Shown here piece by piece: positions 1 to 9,134 of a DNA stretch of 64,000 nucleotides; position 1 is the first letter of the stretch; every line of letters starts with the position of its first letter. The stretch is taken from contig NZ_OY986431.1 in assembly GCF_963920485.1 (NCBI RefSeq), positions 2,533,351 through 2,597,350 on the forward strand, given 5' to 3'. Below the pieces are notes generated by a model, which had not been told where the DNA came from, made no database searches, and saw only the letters and a list, made by a program, of their open reading frames with translations. A program made the position numbers and the translations under genes. Source of the stretch: Cyanobium usitatum str. Tous. Its GTDB lineage: Bacteria; Cyanobacteriota; Cyanobacteriia; PCC-6307; Cyanobiaceae.

Positions 1-2
1 TC

Positions 3-104
3 GATCGCCTGCTTACGGGGAAGCCCCACTCGCGGCTCTGGAAGAGCTGGCTGACCAGGGATCGGCTCTCCCAGATCGATGAAGACAGCAGCCTCGCAGC
101 GTGA
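3..104 (+). CDS. C-terminal end of an unidentified protein (cut by window edge)
   Basis: A frame open from the left edge stops with TGA at 102-104 and encodes about 33 residues (starting DRLLTGKPHSRLWKSW and ending in DEDSSLAA). It reads like a natural, charged C-terminus. The other two forward frames also stay open for part of this stretch, so the choice of frame is a judgement. No domain can be recognised in so short a piece. Everything upstream of base 1 is missing. Confidence 0.3.
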   Translation, partial: DRLLTGKPHSRLWKSWLTRDRLSQIDEDSSLAA

Positions 105-172
105 TGCAGAGCCACGGTGGAAGCGCGGGGCAATGGGGGGCGCCTATGCCCTGGCGGCGGCACCAGTGAGCT

Positions 173-424
173 CTACCGGGCCGGCTTCGTGACCAGCGGC
201 CACAGCTCCCACCGCTGAGCAGCAGCGTTCAGCAGCCCAGAAAGGCCCGGCAGCGCATGGGCCCGCTCAGCAGGCACGAAACGGGGCTTTTGGACGGGAC
301 GGCCGGAGCGGCCGTAGTGCTGCGTGATGCGCTTCTCCATCCCGATCGCATGGGCAGCTGCAAAGGCCAGGGCAGAGAACCCGGCCAGGGCAAGCAAATG
401 CAGGCGCGACGGCCTACTCCCCAT
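173..424 (-). CDS. Small secreted or membrane-anchored hypothetical protein (83 aa)
   Basis: The ATG at 424-422 opens an 83-residue protein. Residues 1-27 look like a signal peptide or N-terminal anchor: a basic start (MGSRPSRLH), a hydrophobic core (LLALAGFSALAFAAAHA), then a basic mature part. Its start overlaps the stop of the upstream minus-strand gene (414-1013) by 11 nt, so the two are probably translated from one message. No family is recognised. The function is unknown; its place behind an SH3-like secreted protein suggests an envelope role, which is inference only. Confidence 0.45.
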   Translation of the reverse strand: MGSRPSRLHLLALAGFSALAFAAAHAIGMEKRITQHYGRSGRPVQKPRFVPAERAHALPGLSGLLNAAAQRWELWPLVTKPAR

Positions 425-1013
425 CCCCCAGGAAGATCAGCGAATCCCGGTTCACCCACAGCACCCGGCCGCTCTGGCCTGGGTAGCCCACCCGGCACCA
501 GGTGCCCTGGCTGTTTGAGGTGCACGCCAGCTTGTCGAGCGTTTCCCCCGACACCCCCATCCCCGCGATCGCGGCGCCGTAGTTGGGCTTGGCGTACAGG
601 GTCACCGTGGGCTGACCATGGCCGCTGAGTTTCACCTTGCTGTGGGCCTGGTGATCCACGGCCGCTGCGGGCCGACTCTTGACGTTGGAGACGGCGATTC
701 GGTTGCCATCGCCGTTCTGCTCGCTGAGCGTGAAGCTGTGGTGGCCGCTCATCAGCCAGATGCGGCCCTGCTCATCACGCATGCGGCGGTTGTCGGTGGT
801 GGGTGGACCGGCCGGCACGAAGCGATAGATGGCACTGCCGCTGAAGCTGATCTCAAATCCCCCGTTACCCCAGGGCTTCACCTGACAGGTCTGCTTGCTG
901 TCGTTCATCCAGCAGTCCAGCGTCTGGGCGGCCGTGGCAGGACGCACCAGGGAGGCCCCGGCGATGACACTCGCGCTGACAGCAGCGATGGCGAGGAAGC
1001 GGCGGTGGAGCAT
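414..1013 (-). CDS. Secreted protein with C-terminal bacterial SH3-like domain (199 aa)
   Basis: The start is set at the ATG at 1013-1011, because the protein then begins with a good signal peptide (MLHRRFLAIAAVSAS, cleavage expected near PATAAQ). A longer open frame exists upstream but would bury that signal peptide. The mature protein has four Cys, which could form disulfides in the periplasm. The last 60 residues (VTLYAKPNYGAAIAGMG to WVNRDSLIF) have the pattern of a bacterial SH3 domain, often used to bind cell-wall peptides. The middle part, with CWMNDSKQTC, matches nothing recognised. The gene is first of a two-gene operon with the 83-residue protein. Exact ligand and role are unknown. 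Confidence 0.6.
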   Translation of the reverse strand: MLHRRFLAIAAVSASVIAGASLVRPATAAQTLDCWMNDSKQTCQVKPWGNGGFEISFSGSAIYRFVPAGPPTTDNRRMRDEQGRIWLMSGHHSFTLSEQNGDGNRIAVSNVKSRPAAAVDHQAHSKVKLSGHGQPTVTLYAKPNYGAAIAGMGVSGETLDKLACTSNSQGTWCRVGYPGQSGRVLWVNRDSLIFLGDGE

Positions 1014-1079
1014 GCGTGAGCAAAGGAAAGCCAATCGATTATCCAGGTGGGTGTAGCAATCCCCCGCCACCAGCAGGCC

Positions 1080-1370
1080 ATGACACACCCGGACATCCCT
1101 GCCCTGGAGGCCCTCAGCCGCGACTACAGCGAGACGCCCCGGCGGGTGCTGTTTGTGCTGGGCTCCGGGAAGAGCCCAGCGGTGGAGGTGTTTGAGGCTG
1201 CAGCGCAGCAGCGCTCCACCAGCATCGATCCCCAGCACCTGGCGGAGATGGCCGCCGGCAGGCGCCGCTCGCTGACGCTCTGCACCCCGATGCAGATGGT
1301 GCCTGAGATCGTGCGCTCGCTTGCCCACAGCAATGTGGCCGTGTACCAGGTGCAGATGTTGGAGGTGTGA
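1080..1370 (+). CDS. Hypothetical protein, 96 aa
   Basis: The ATG at 1080 gives a 96-residue soluble-looking protein (MTHPDIPALEALSRDY to YQVQMLEV) without signal peptide or membrane segment. GTG at 1047 would add 11 residues, but ATG is preferred. The composition is protein-like, and the frame is not overlapped by a better candidate on the other strand. The family is not recognised. It lies divergently from the secreted SH3-like gene (start 1013) and convergently to the secreted 116-residue gene ending at 1379. Confidence 0.45.
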   Translation: MTHPDIPALEALSRDYSETPRRVLFVLGSGKSPAVEVFEAAAQQRSTSIDPQHLAEMAAGRRRSLTLCTPMQMVPEIVRSLAHSNVAVYQVQMLEV

Positions 1371-1378
1371 GTCCAGAC

Positions 1379-1729
1379 TCACTCCATCGTGCGCACGGGG
1401 GTGGTGCACCAGCGGCTGCGGCCGATGCCGGCAGCACTCTGGAAGCGATCGTCGCGGAAGTCCGCTCGGCCGGTTCTGGGCTCAATGCGGGCCACCCGCC
1501 AGAGCTCCTGCTCGCAGTTGATCGTGACGGTGATGCGGGTGCCGTCGGTGGCGTTGATCCGCACGAAGCGCACACCGTCGTAGAGGCCCAGGGGCTGGCC
1601 GCCCGCTGCCTGAAGCAGCACCGCCAGGTTGCTGCCTGCCGGGGCTGCCAATGCGGCAGCCGGGTGGCTGACAAGGCAGCCGGCGATGGCCGTGAGCACC
1701 AGTGGGAGCCGGGAGAACAGGCTGGTCAT
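1379..1729 (-). CDS. Small secreted hypothetical protein (116 aa)
   Basis: The start at ATG 1729-1727 gives a clear signal peptide (MTSLFSRLPLVLTAIAG, with cleavage near ALAAPAG). A longer upstream extension is possible but has no signal-like start and is rejected. The mature part of about 85 residues contains two Cys (INCEQELWRV and RSRWCTTPVR) that could form one disulfide. The neighbours at 414-1013 and 1815-2048 are also small secreted proteins. No family is recognised and no function is assigned. Confidence 0.5.
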   Translation of the reverse strand: MTSLFSRLPLVLTAIAGCLVSHPAAALAAPAGSNLAVLLQAAGGQPLGLYDGVRFVRINATDGTRITVTINCEQELWRVARIEPRTGRADFRDDRFQSAAGIGRSRWCTTPVRTME

Positions 1730-1814
1730 GGGGAAGAGGCGCGGCGACTCTGAAAACCAGCTCCCAGCATGACAATCTGTCTGGTGGCAAATCCGTCTGG
1801 AGAAAAGGCCCACG

Positions 1815-2048
1815 ATGCGCACCTGTCTCCACCTGCTGCTGGCTGCCTCCCTGGTGCCGCTGCTGCTGCCGCTGCCGGCACAAGCAGCGGAGGTCTGCAC
1901 CCCTTCAGAAGGGCCCTTGCAGGAGCTGAAGTGTGAAGATAGTGGTAGGAACCGTTGCGGCCGTGCCGATGGCCCCAACAAACATCTCAAGCTTCCAAGG
2001 CGGACTTGGCTTGGGAATAAATTCGTTGGCGGCTTGAGGGTTGATTGA
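1815..2048 (+). CDS. Short secreted protein, possibly a decayed gene (77 aa)
   Basis: The ATG at 1815 opens a textbook signal peptide (MRTCLHLLLAASLVPLLLPL, cleavage after AQA), followed by EVCTPSEGPLQELKCEDSG with two Cys. After about residue 45 the sequence turns into a low-quality basic stretch ending at 2048, and base composition drops toward AT here. The N-terminus looks real, while the C-terminus may be the product of a frameshift or truncation. No family is recognised. Confidence 0.4.
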   Translation: MRTCLHLLLAASLVPLLLPLPAQAAEVCTPSEGPLQELKCEDSGRNRCGRADGPNKHLKLPRRTWLGNKFVGGLRVD

Positions 2049-2153
2049 GTTCAGAGTCGCACCTAGGCGACATATTTGATGGCTCTCTTGCCGGAAGTTA
2101 GCAGGCTTTGATTAAGGCTCCTAAAAACTTTTGTGTGATTTGATTAACTAGGC

Positions 2154-3482
<1,329 letters not shown>

Positions 3483-3531
3483 CTATGGGTCACCCCCACC
3501 CACCCATTTGTGCTGATGGGTACCGCCCTTG

Positions 3532-3558
3532 GGGTTGCTCGCCACAGTTGCTCGCCAC
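3532..3558. repeat. Short tandem repeat upstream of gloA
   Basis: GTTGCTCGCCACA occurs twice in direct succession between the eno and gloA starts. It may be a slippage product; no regulatory role can be shown from sequence. Confidence 0.4.
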
Positions 3559-3603
3559 AATGGAATTTGTTGTGCCCAGGTTGCTGCCTGGCCTGATCCG
3601 CTG

Positions 3604-3996
3604 ATGCGCATGCTGCACACCATGCTTCGGGTTGGCGATCTGGAGCGCTCCCTCACCTTTTATACGGAGGTGCTGGGGATGCGGATGCTGCGCCGCAAGG
3701 ACTATCCCTCAGGCCGTTTCACCCTCGCCTTTGTGGGTTACGGCGAGGAGCAGGACACCACCGTGCTGGAGCTAACTCACAACTGGGACACCACTCACTA
3801 CGACCTTGGTGCGGGCTATGGCCACATCGCCCTGGGCGTGGAGGACATCCAGTCGGTTTGCGATGCAATCCGCTCTAAGGGCGGCAAGGTGGTGCGCGAA
3901 CCCGGCCCGATGAAGCACGGCAACACGGTGATCGCCTTTGTGGAGGATCCTGATGGCTACAAGGTGGAACTAATCCAGCTCTCCTCCCGCGGCTGA
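3604..3996 (+). CDS. gloA: Glyoxalase I (lactoylglutathione lyase)
   Basis: GloA isomerises the hemithioacetal of methylglyoxal and glutathione to S-lactoylglutathione, removing a toxic by-product of glycolysis. With ATG 3604 the protein has 130 residues, the usual single-domain length, and begins MRMLHTMLRVGDLERS. The four metal ligands of the family are visible: His5 in MLHTML, Glu in TVLELTHNW, His in GYGHIALGV and Glu in YKVELIQL. It lies 12 nt before the Clp ATPase gene on the same strand and next to eno, which fits detoxification of triose-phosphate by-products. In-frame codons upstream of 3604 exist, but the family start is at MRMLHTML. Confidence 0.96.
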   Translation: MRMLHTMLRVGDLERSLTFYTEVLGMRMLRRKDYPSGRFTLAFVGYGEEQDTTVLELTHNWDTTHYDLGAGYGHIALGVEDIQSVCDAIRSKGGKVVREPGPMKHGNTVIAFVEDPDGYKVELIQLSSRG

Positions 3997-4007
3997 CCGC
4001 TAAGCCC

Positions 4008-6728
4008 ATGCCCCCAAGCCTCACCAGCGAACCAGATCGTTTCAGCGAAGATGCCTGGGAGCTGCTCTTGGCCTCCCAGGACACGGCTCGCCGCTGGCGC
4101 CATGGCGCCATGGATGTGGAGCACCTGCTGCAGACCCTGCTGCTGGAGAGACGTTTCGGGCGCTGGCTGGACCCCCTACCGCTTGAGCCCGATCGCCTGC
4201 TCGATCAGCTTGAGAGTTTCTGCGTCGACCAGCCCGGCAGCGCCGGCGCTGAGCTGTACATCGGCGATGCCCTCGAGGATCTGCTCGAGGATGGGGACCG
4301 CTGCCGGGCCGCCTGGGGCGACCCTCTTTTAGACGTATCTCACCTGCTGGTGGCATTGGTGCGCGATCCCCGGATCGGGGCGCCGTTGCTGGCGGCTGAG
4401 GGGCTCAGCGAAGACTTGCTGCAACGCCAGTTTCGGCCTGGTGCCCCCACCACCAGCCCAGCCCCACCGGCGCCTGCTCCCCCAGTCGATGCCTGGATCG
4501 ACGCGGGCCCAGCCCCACTGACCGTCGCCCCACTGACCGCCGCCCCACTGACCGCCGCCCCACCACTGGAGCAGGAGCCGCCCGAGCCCAGTGCCCTGGA
4601 GCGCTACGGCCGGGACCTCACCGCAGCGGCCCGGGCTGGCGAGCTCGATCCGGTGATCGGCCGCGACCTGGAGATGCGCCGCCTGATTCAGGTGCTCTCC
4701 CGCCGTAGCAAGAACAACCCGGTACTGATCGGTGAGCCCGGCGTCGGCAAAACCGCCGTGGCCGAGCTGCTGGCCCAGCGGATCGTGGCCGGCGAGGTGC
4801 CCGACTCGCTGCAGGGTCTGCGGCTGGTGGCCCTGGATTTGGGCGCCTTGATCGCTGGGGCCAAGTTTCGCGGCCAGTTTGAGGAGCGCTTGCGGGCCGT
4901 GCTCACGGAGGTGCGCGACGCCGATGCGGTGGCCGGTGCGGCAGGCGTGGTGCTCTTCATTGATGAGCTGCACACGGTGGTGAGCGGCGATCGCTCCAAC
5001 GCCGACGCCGGCAGCGTGCTCAAGCCAGCCCTGGCCCAGGGCTACCTGCGCTGCATCGGCGCCACCACCGCCGAGGACTACCGCCGCAGCATCGAGAAGG
5101 ATCCCGGCCTGGAGCGCCGCTTCCAGCAGGTGCTGATCAAGGAGCCAGGCCTCGACACCAGTGTGGAGATCCTGCGGGGCCTCAAGGAGCGCTACGAGTT
5201 GCACCACGGCGTGGCCATCACCGACCAGGCTTTGGTGGCGGCAGCCCGCCTGGCCGACCGCTACATCACCGATCGCTGCCTGCCCGATTCGGCCATTGAT
5301 CTGGTGGATGAGGCCGCTGCCCAGTTGCGCATGGAGGTCACCTCCAAGCCCCAGCTGGTGGAAGCTGCCGAGGCCGAGCTGCGCCGGGTGGAGCTGGCCC
5401 TGCTCTCGGCTGAGGCGGCGCCGCTGGAGGAGCGGCTGCAGTTGCAGGAGCAGCGCCGCCGCGCCACCGAGGCCCTGCAGGCGTTGCAGCAGCGCTGGCA
5501 GGCGGAGCGGGAGCGGCTGGCGGAGCTGCGGGAGCTGTTGCAGCAAGACGAAGACCTGCGCCACGCCATCACCGATGCCGAGCGGGAGGGTGACTATGAG
5601 GAAGCAGCCCGGTTGCAGCACGACCAGCTCAATGGCTTGCAGCAGCGCCGCGAAACCCTTGAGGCCGAACTGAAGGGGGAGACGATCCTGCGCGAACAGG
5701 TGGAGGAGGGCGACATCGCCGATGTGGTGGCCCGCTGGACCGGCATTCCGGTGCAGCGCTTGCTGGCGGGGGAGCGCCAGAAATTACTGGAGTTGGAGCA
5801 ACTCCTGGGCGAGCGGGTGGTTGGCCAGCTCGAGGCGGTGGCTGCGGTGGCCGCGGCGATCCGCCGCGCTCGGGCCGGTATGCAGTCGCCAACGCGGCCG
5901 GTGGGTTCGTTTTTATTTCTGGGCCCCACCGGCGTGGGCAAAACCGAGCTGGCTAAGGCTCTAGCGGCGGCGCTTTTCGACGAGGACGACGCCCTAGTGC
6001 GCCTCGACATGAGCGAATTCATGGAGCGCAACGCCGTGGCCCGGTTGGTGGGGGCACCCCCTGGCTATGTGGGCTACGAGGAGGGCGGCCAGCTCACCGA
6101 GGCGGTGCGGCGCCGTCCCTACGCGGTGCTGTTGCTTGATGAGGTGGAGAAGGCCCACCCGGAGGTGTTCAATTTGCTGCTGCAGGTGCTCGACGACGGC
6201 CGCCTCACCGATTCCCAGGGCCGCACCGTGGACTTCCGCCACACGGTGGTGATCATGACCAGCAACCTGGCCAGCCGCGCCATCCTCGACAGTGCAAAGG
6301 CTGCACGGGAGGCGGGCGTGGAGCCTGACCAGCAGAACTGGCACGATCAGCAGACCTGGCTCGATCAGCAAATAGATCAGGCTTTAGCCAGCCAGTTTCG
6401 GCCGGAATTCCTTAACCGCATTGACGAGGTGATCCGCTTCCGCCCCCTTGGTCCAGCCGACCTGCAGCGCATCGTGCGCCTGCAACTGGCCGAGCTGGCC
6501 CGGCTGCTGGCTGAGCAGCACCTGGAGCTGGAGGTGCCGGAGCCGGTGGTGCAGGCCCTGGCTGAGCAGGGTTACGAGCCCGAATACGGCGCCCGGCCGC
6601 TGCGGCGGGTGCTGCGGCGCCAGCTGGAAAACCCCCTGGCCACCGAGCTGCTGGCGGAGCGCTTCAGTGGCGCTCGGGGCGTGCGTGTTGAGCCGGGTAA
6701 TCCCTTGACGTTTGTGCCTCTCGGCTAG
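4008..6728 (+). CDS. clpB2: ClpB-type AAA+ disaggregase (ClpB2-like), 906 aa
   Basis: This is a Hsp100 family ATPase with two AAA+ modules that threads aggregated or damaged proteins through its ring pore. The N-terminal Clp repeat domain (about residues 1-150) is followed by an Ala/Pro-rich linker (about 150-195). Module D1 has Walker [13 protein letters not shown] near residue 242 and Walker [10 protein letters not shown] coiled-coil M-type segment rich in Glu, Gln, Leu and Arg spans about 450-580. Module D2 has Walker [16 protein letters not shown] near residue 639 and the pore segment [10 protein letters not shown]. The middle coil favours ClpB over ClpA. Sequence identity to ClpB1 would need alignment, so the paralog number is tentative. 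It is probably co-transcribed with gloA. Confidence 0.9.
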   Translation: MPPSLTSEPDRFSEDAWELLLASQDTARRWRHGAMDVEHLLQTLLLERRFGRWLDPLPLEPDRLLDQLESFCVDQPGSAGAELYIGDALEDLLEDGDRCRAAWGDPLLDVSHLLVALVRDPRIGAPLLAAEGLSEDLLQRQFRPGAPTTSPAPPAPAPPVDAWIDAGPAPLTVAPLTAAPLTAAPPLEQEPPEPSALERYGRDLTAAARAGELDPVIGRDLEMRRLIQVLSRRSKNNPVLIGEPGVGKTAVAELLAQRIVAGEVPDSLQGLRLVALDLGALIAGAKFRGQFEERLRAVLTEVRDADAVAGAAGVVLFIDELHTVVSGDRSNADAGSVLKPALAQGYLRCIGATTAEDYRRSIEKDPGLERRFQQVLIKEPGLDTSVEILRGLKERYELHHGVAITDQALVAAARLADRYITDRCLPDSAIDLVDEAAAQLRMEVTSKPQLVEAAEAELRRVELALLSAEAAPLEERLQLQEQRRRATEALQALQQRWQAERERLAELRELLQQDEDLRHAITDAEREGDYEEAARLQHDQLNGLQQRRETLEAELKGETILREQVEEGDIADVVARWTGIPVQRLLAGERQKLLELEQLLGERVVGQLEAVAAVAAAIRRARAGMQSPTRPVGSFLFLGPTGVGKTELAKALAAALFDEDDALVRLDMSEFMERNAVARLVGAPPGYVGYEEGGQLTEAVRRRPYAVLLLDEVEKAHPEVFNLLLQVLDDGRLTDSQGRTVDFRHTVVIMTSNLASRAILDSAKAAREAGVEPDQQNWHDQQTWLDQQIDQALASQFRPEFLNRIDEVIRFRPLGPADLQRIVRLQLAELARLLAEQHLELEVPEPVVQALAEQGYEPEYGARPLRRVLRRQLENPLATELLAERFSGARGVRVEPGNPLTFVPLG
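4515..4562. repeat. 15-nt tandem repeat inside the Clp linker
   Basis: Three head-to-tail copies of a 15-nt unit (CCACTGACCGCCGCC, first copy with one difference) encode [15 protein letters not shown] between the N-terminal and D1 domains. The position in a disordered linker makes length variation tolerable. Confidence 0.75.
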
Positions 6729-6775
6729 GGTGTTCGTTTGCCGGTACGCGCGGACGCCCCCGTGCGCGAGCGCCA

Positions 6776-7036
6776 GTGGACCCAACCCCCCCAACTCCCG
6801 ACTCCAAAGAGGCAGAACCCAGCCCCGATGCGTCCATCTCGCCTGCCGCAGCCTCGGCGGTGCCTGAAGGCTTTGCTGCCGCCACCCTGGCGGAACTCCG
6901 CAAAGTCGTTTGGCCCAGCCGTCAGCAGCTTTTCAGCGAATCGGTGGCCGTGATCTTGATGGTGAGTCTCTCGGCGGCAGCGATCGCCGCCATCGATCGT
7001 TTTTATGGCTGGGGGGCCAATCAGGTATTCCGTTGA
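6776..7036 (+). CDS. secE: Preprotein translocase subunit SecE
   Basis: SecE is the clamp-like membrane subunit of the SecYEG channel. The 86-residue protein has a Pro/Ser/Ala-rich cytoplasmic N-terminus, the conserved amphipathic motif LRKVVWPSRQQLFSES, and one membrane segment (VAVILMVSLSAAAIAAIDRFY). Translation starts at GTG 6776. It precedes nusG, rplK and rplA, the standard bacterial order. Its stop (TGA 7034-7036) overlaps a possible TTG start of nusG at 7033. Confidence 0.95.
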   Translation: MDPTPPTPDSKEAEPSPDASISPAAASAVPEGFAAATLAELRKVVWPSRQQLFSESVAVILMVSLSAAAIAAIDRFYGWGANQVFR

Positions 7037-7089
7037 GCCGATCCGTAGTCGATCCCCCGTCCGTTGATCCCGTTTCTTTCCTGAGCCCC

Positions 7090-7761
7090 GTGTCTGAGTC
7101 CTTGACCGACAGCCAAATCGAAGTCACTGAGCCTGCGGCCGATGAGCTCGAGCTGGCGCCCCAAGTGCTGGAGGCACCGGCTCCGGTTGAGAAGATGCAG
7201 GTGGCCCGCTGGTACGCGGTGCAGGTTGCCTCCAGCTGCGAGAAGAAGGTGAAGGCAACCCTGGAGCAGCGGGCCGTCACCTTGGGCGTCGACAACCGGA
7301 TTCTCGAGATCGAGATCCCCCAGACCCCGGGGATGAAGGTGAAGAAGGATGGCTCGCGCCAGAGCACGGAGGAAAAGGTGTTCCCCGGCTACGTGCTGGT
7401 GCGAATGGTGCTCGACGAAGACACCATGATGGCGGTGCGCAGCACTCCCAACGTGATCAATTTCGTGGGGGCAGAGGAGCGGCGCGCAACGGCCAAGGCC
7501 CGCGGCCACATCAAGCCCCGGCCGCTCAGCCGCACGGAAGTGGATCGCATCTTTAAGCGAGCCGCCGAAAAGAAGGCAGTCGTCAAGGTGGACCTCGCCG
7601 AAGGCGATCAGATCCTGGTCACGGCTGGTCCTTTCAAGGACTTCCAGGGCGAGGTGATCGAGGTTTCCGGCGAGCGCAACAAGCTCAAGGCCCTGCTCTC
7701 GATCTTTGGCCGGGAAACCCCGGTGGAGCTCGAGTTTTCCCAGATCAGCAAGCAGAGCTAG
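7090..7761 (+). CDS. nusG: Transcription termination/antitermination factor NusG
   Basis: NusG binds the RNA polymerase clamp, reduces pausing and links polymerase to Rho or to the ribosome. The NGN domain begins at RWYAVQVASSCEKKV and includes KVFPGYVLVRMVLDED. The KOW domain is at the C-terminus (EGDQILVTAGPFKDFQGEV). GTG 7090 gives 223 residues with an acidic N-terminal extension (SESLTDSQIEVTEPAA), as is usual in picocyanobacteria. TTG 7033 would add 19 residues and overlap the secE stop; it cannot be excluded. A terminator-like hairpin lies directly after the stop. Confidence 0.95.
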   Translation: MSESLTDSQIEVTEPAADELELAPQVLEAPAPVEKMQVARWYAVQVASSCEKKVKATLEQRAVTLGVDNRILEIEIPQTPGMKVKKDGSRQSTEEKVFPGYVLVRMVLDEDTMMAVRSTPNVINFVGAEERRATAKARGHIKPRPLSRTEVDRIFKRAAEKKAVVKVDLAEGDQILVTAGPFKDFQGEVIEVSGERNKLKALLSIFGRETPVELEFSQISKQS

Positions 7762-7778
7762 GTTTCGGCCTCGCTCAG

Positions 7779-7809
7779 CGGCCGTCTCCCTGCGGAGGGC
7801 GGCCGTTTT
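7779..7809 (+). terminator. Hairpin and T-run between nusG and rplK
   Basis: CGGCCG at 7779-7784 and at 7800-7805 form the base of a GC-rich stem, with a CTCCC/GGAGGG continuation allowing wobble or a bulge, followed by TTTT. It may be a partial terminator or attenuator that separates secE-nusG expression from the r-protein genes, since rplK follows within 60 nt with little room for a full promoter. Confidence 0.6.
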
Positions 7810-7865
7810 AGTTCACATCCCCGGCGATGGGGGTGATCCGCAGATTCGCCCCGTAGCCTTAGACG

Positions 7866-8291
7866 ATGGCCAAGAAAGTCGTTGCCGTTATCAAGCTGGC
7901 CCTCCAGGCCGGCAAAGCCAACCCCGCGCCGCCGGTGGGCCCTGCCCTCGGTCAGCACGGCGTCAACATCATGGCGTTCTGCAAGGAGTACAACGCTCGG
8001 ACGCAGGAGAAGGCTGGATATGTGATCCCGGTTGAAATTTCGGTCTTTGAAGACCGCAGCTTCACCTTCATCACCAAGACCCCTCCCGCTTCCGTGCTGA
8101 TCTCCAAAGCAGCCGGTATCGAGAAGGGTGCCGCCACCTCTGCCAAGGGTTCGGTGGGTGCCATCAGCCGCGCCCAGCTCGAGGAGATCGCCAAGACCAA
8201 GCTGCCCGACCTCAACTGCACCAGCGTTGAATCGGCCATGCGCATCATCGAAGGCACCGCCCGCAACATGGGCGTCGCCGTTAACGATTAA
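7866..8291 (+). CDS. rplK: 50S ribosomal protein L11
   Basis: L11 forms the GTPase-associated centre with 23S rRNA helices 43/44 and is needed for stringent-response sensing by RelA. It has the standard 141-residue length and begins [19 protein letters not shown], followed by [20 protein letters not shown]. The C-terminal rRNA-binding domain ends [12 protein letters not shown]. It is followed 92 nt later by rplA. The start ATG at 7866 is the only sensible one. Confidence 0.99.
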   Translation: MAKKVVAVIKLALQAGKANPAPPVGPALGQHGVNIMAFCKEYNARTQEKAGYVIPVEISVFEDRSFTFITKTPPASVLISKAAGIEKGAATSAKGSVGAISRAQLEEIAKTKLPDLNCTSVESAMRIIEGTARNMGVAVND

Positions 8292-8383
8292 TTCCATCCC
8301 TTATCCGGGGGAGATCCAGGCAGCCTTGATCAGTTCATCTGCTCAACAGCCACGCCCTGAATCGCCCGTACCCCATCCCCACC

Positions 8384-9091
8384 ATGCCGAAAATCTCCAA
8401 GCGCTTCTTAGCGCTCAGCGCCAAGGTCGAAGACCGCAGCTACAGCCCCCTCGAGGCCATTGAGCTGGTTCAGACCAACGCCAACGCCAAGTTTGACGAA
8501 ACCCTGGAGGCCCACGTGCGCCTCGGGATCGATCCCAAGTACACCGACCAGCAGCTGCGCACCACCGTGGCCCTGCCCCACGGCACCGGCCAGGCCATCC
8601 GCATTGCCGTGATCGCCCGTGGTGAAGCCGTGGCCGCCGCCAAGGCTGCCGGCGCCGACCTCGCTGGTGACGACGATCTGGTGGATCAGATCGCCAAAGG
8701 CGAGATGAACTTCGACCTGCTGATCGCCACCCCGGACATGATGCCCAAGGTGGCCAAGCTTGGCCGGGTGCTCGGTCCCCGCGGCCTGATGCCCAACCCC
8801 AAGGCAGGCACCGTCACCACCGATCTGGCTAGCGCTATCAACGAGTTCAAGGCTGGCAAGCTTGAGTTTCGCGCCGACCGCAGCGGCATCGTGCACGTGC
8901 GCTTTGGCAAGGCCAGCTTCACTGCCGCCAACTTGCTCGCGAACCTCAAGGCCCTGCAGGAGACCATCGATCGCAACAGGCCCAGCGGTGCCAAAGGCCG
9001 CTATTGGAGGAGCCTTTACGTGACCTCCACCATGGGCCCTTCGGTGCAAGTCGACTTCTCGGCCCTGCAGGACATCAAGCAGGAAGGCTGA
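8384..9091 (+). CDS. rplA: 50S ribosomal protein L1
   Basis: L1 forms the mobile stalk at the ribosomal E site and usually also represses its own rplK-rplA message. The protein has 235 residues, a normal length, with typical segments [36 protein letters not shown] and [18 protein letters not shown]. It is intact to its end (ALQDIKQEG, stop 9089-9091). Oddly, the last 28 nt are repeated at 17636-17663. In most bacteria rplJ follows rplA directly; here rplJ is 10.3 kb away. Confidence 0.99.
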   Translation: MPKISKRFLALSAKVEDRSYSPLEAIELVQTNANAKFDETLEAHVRLGIDPKYTDQQLRTTVALPHGTGQAIRIAVIARGEAVAAAKAAGADLAGDDDLVDQIAKGEMNFDLLIATPDMMPKVAKLGRVLGPRGLMPNPKAGTVTTDLASAINEFKAGKLEFRADRSGIVHVRFGKASFTAANLLANLKALQETIDRNRPSGAKGRYWRSLYVTSTMGPSVQVDFSALQDIKQEG

Positions 9092-9092
9092 G
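9065..9092. repeat. Left direct repeat: 3' end of rplA (possible attachment site)
   Basis: These 28 nt encode the last residues of L1 (LQDIKQEG) plus the stop codon. They match 17636-17663 at 27 of 28 positions in the same orientation, the difference being A versus C in the Ile/Leu codon. With a one-base gap the match extends into the preceding GGCC. It bounds the island on the left. Confidence 0.7.
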
Positions 9093-9134
9093 GACGGGGA
9101 GCGCCAGAAGTTTCGTCGTCTGCCAGCGGCATCG

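Noticed and set aside
1014..1409. Long N-terminal extension of the secreted SH3-like gene
   Set aside because: It would place the signal peptide about 130 residues inside the protein and runs antisense to the 1080-1370 gene.
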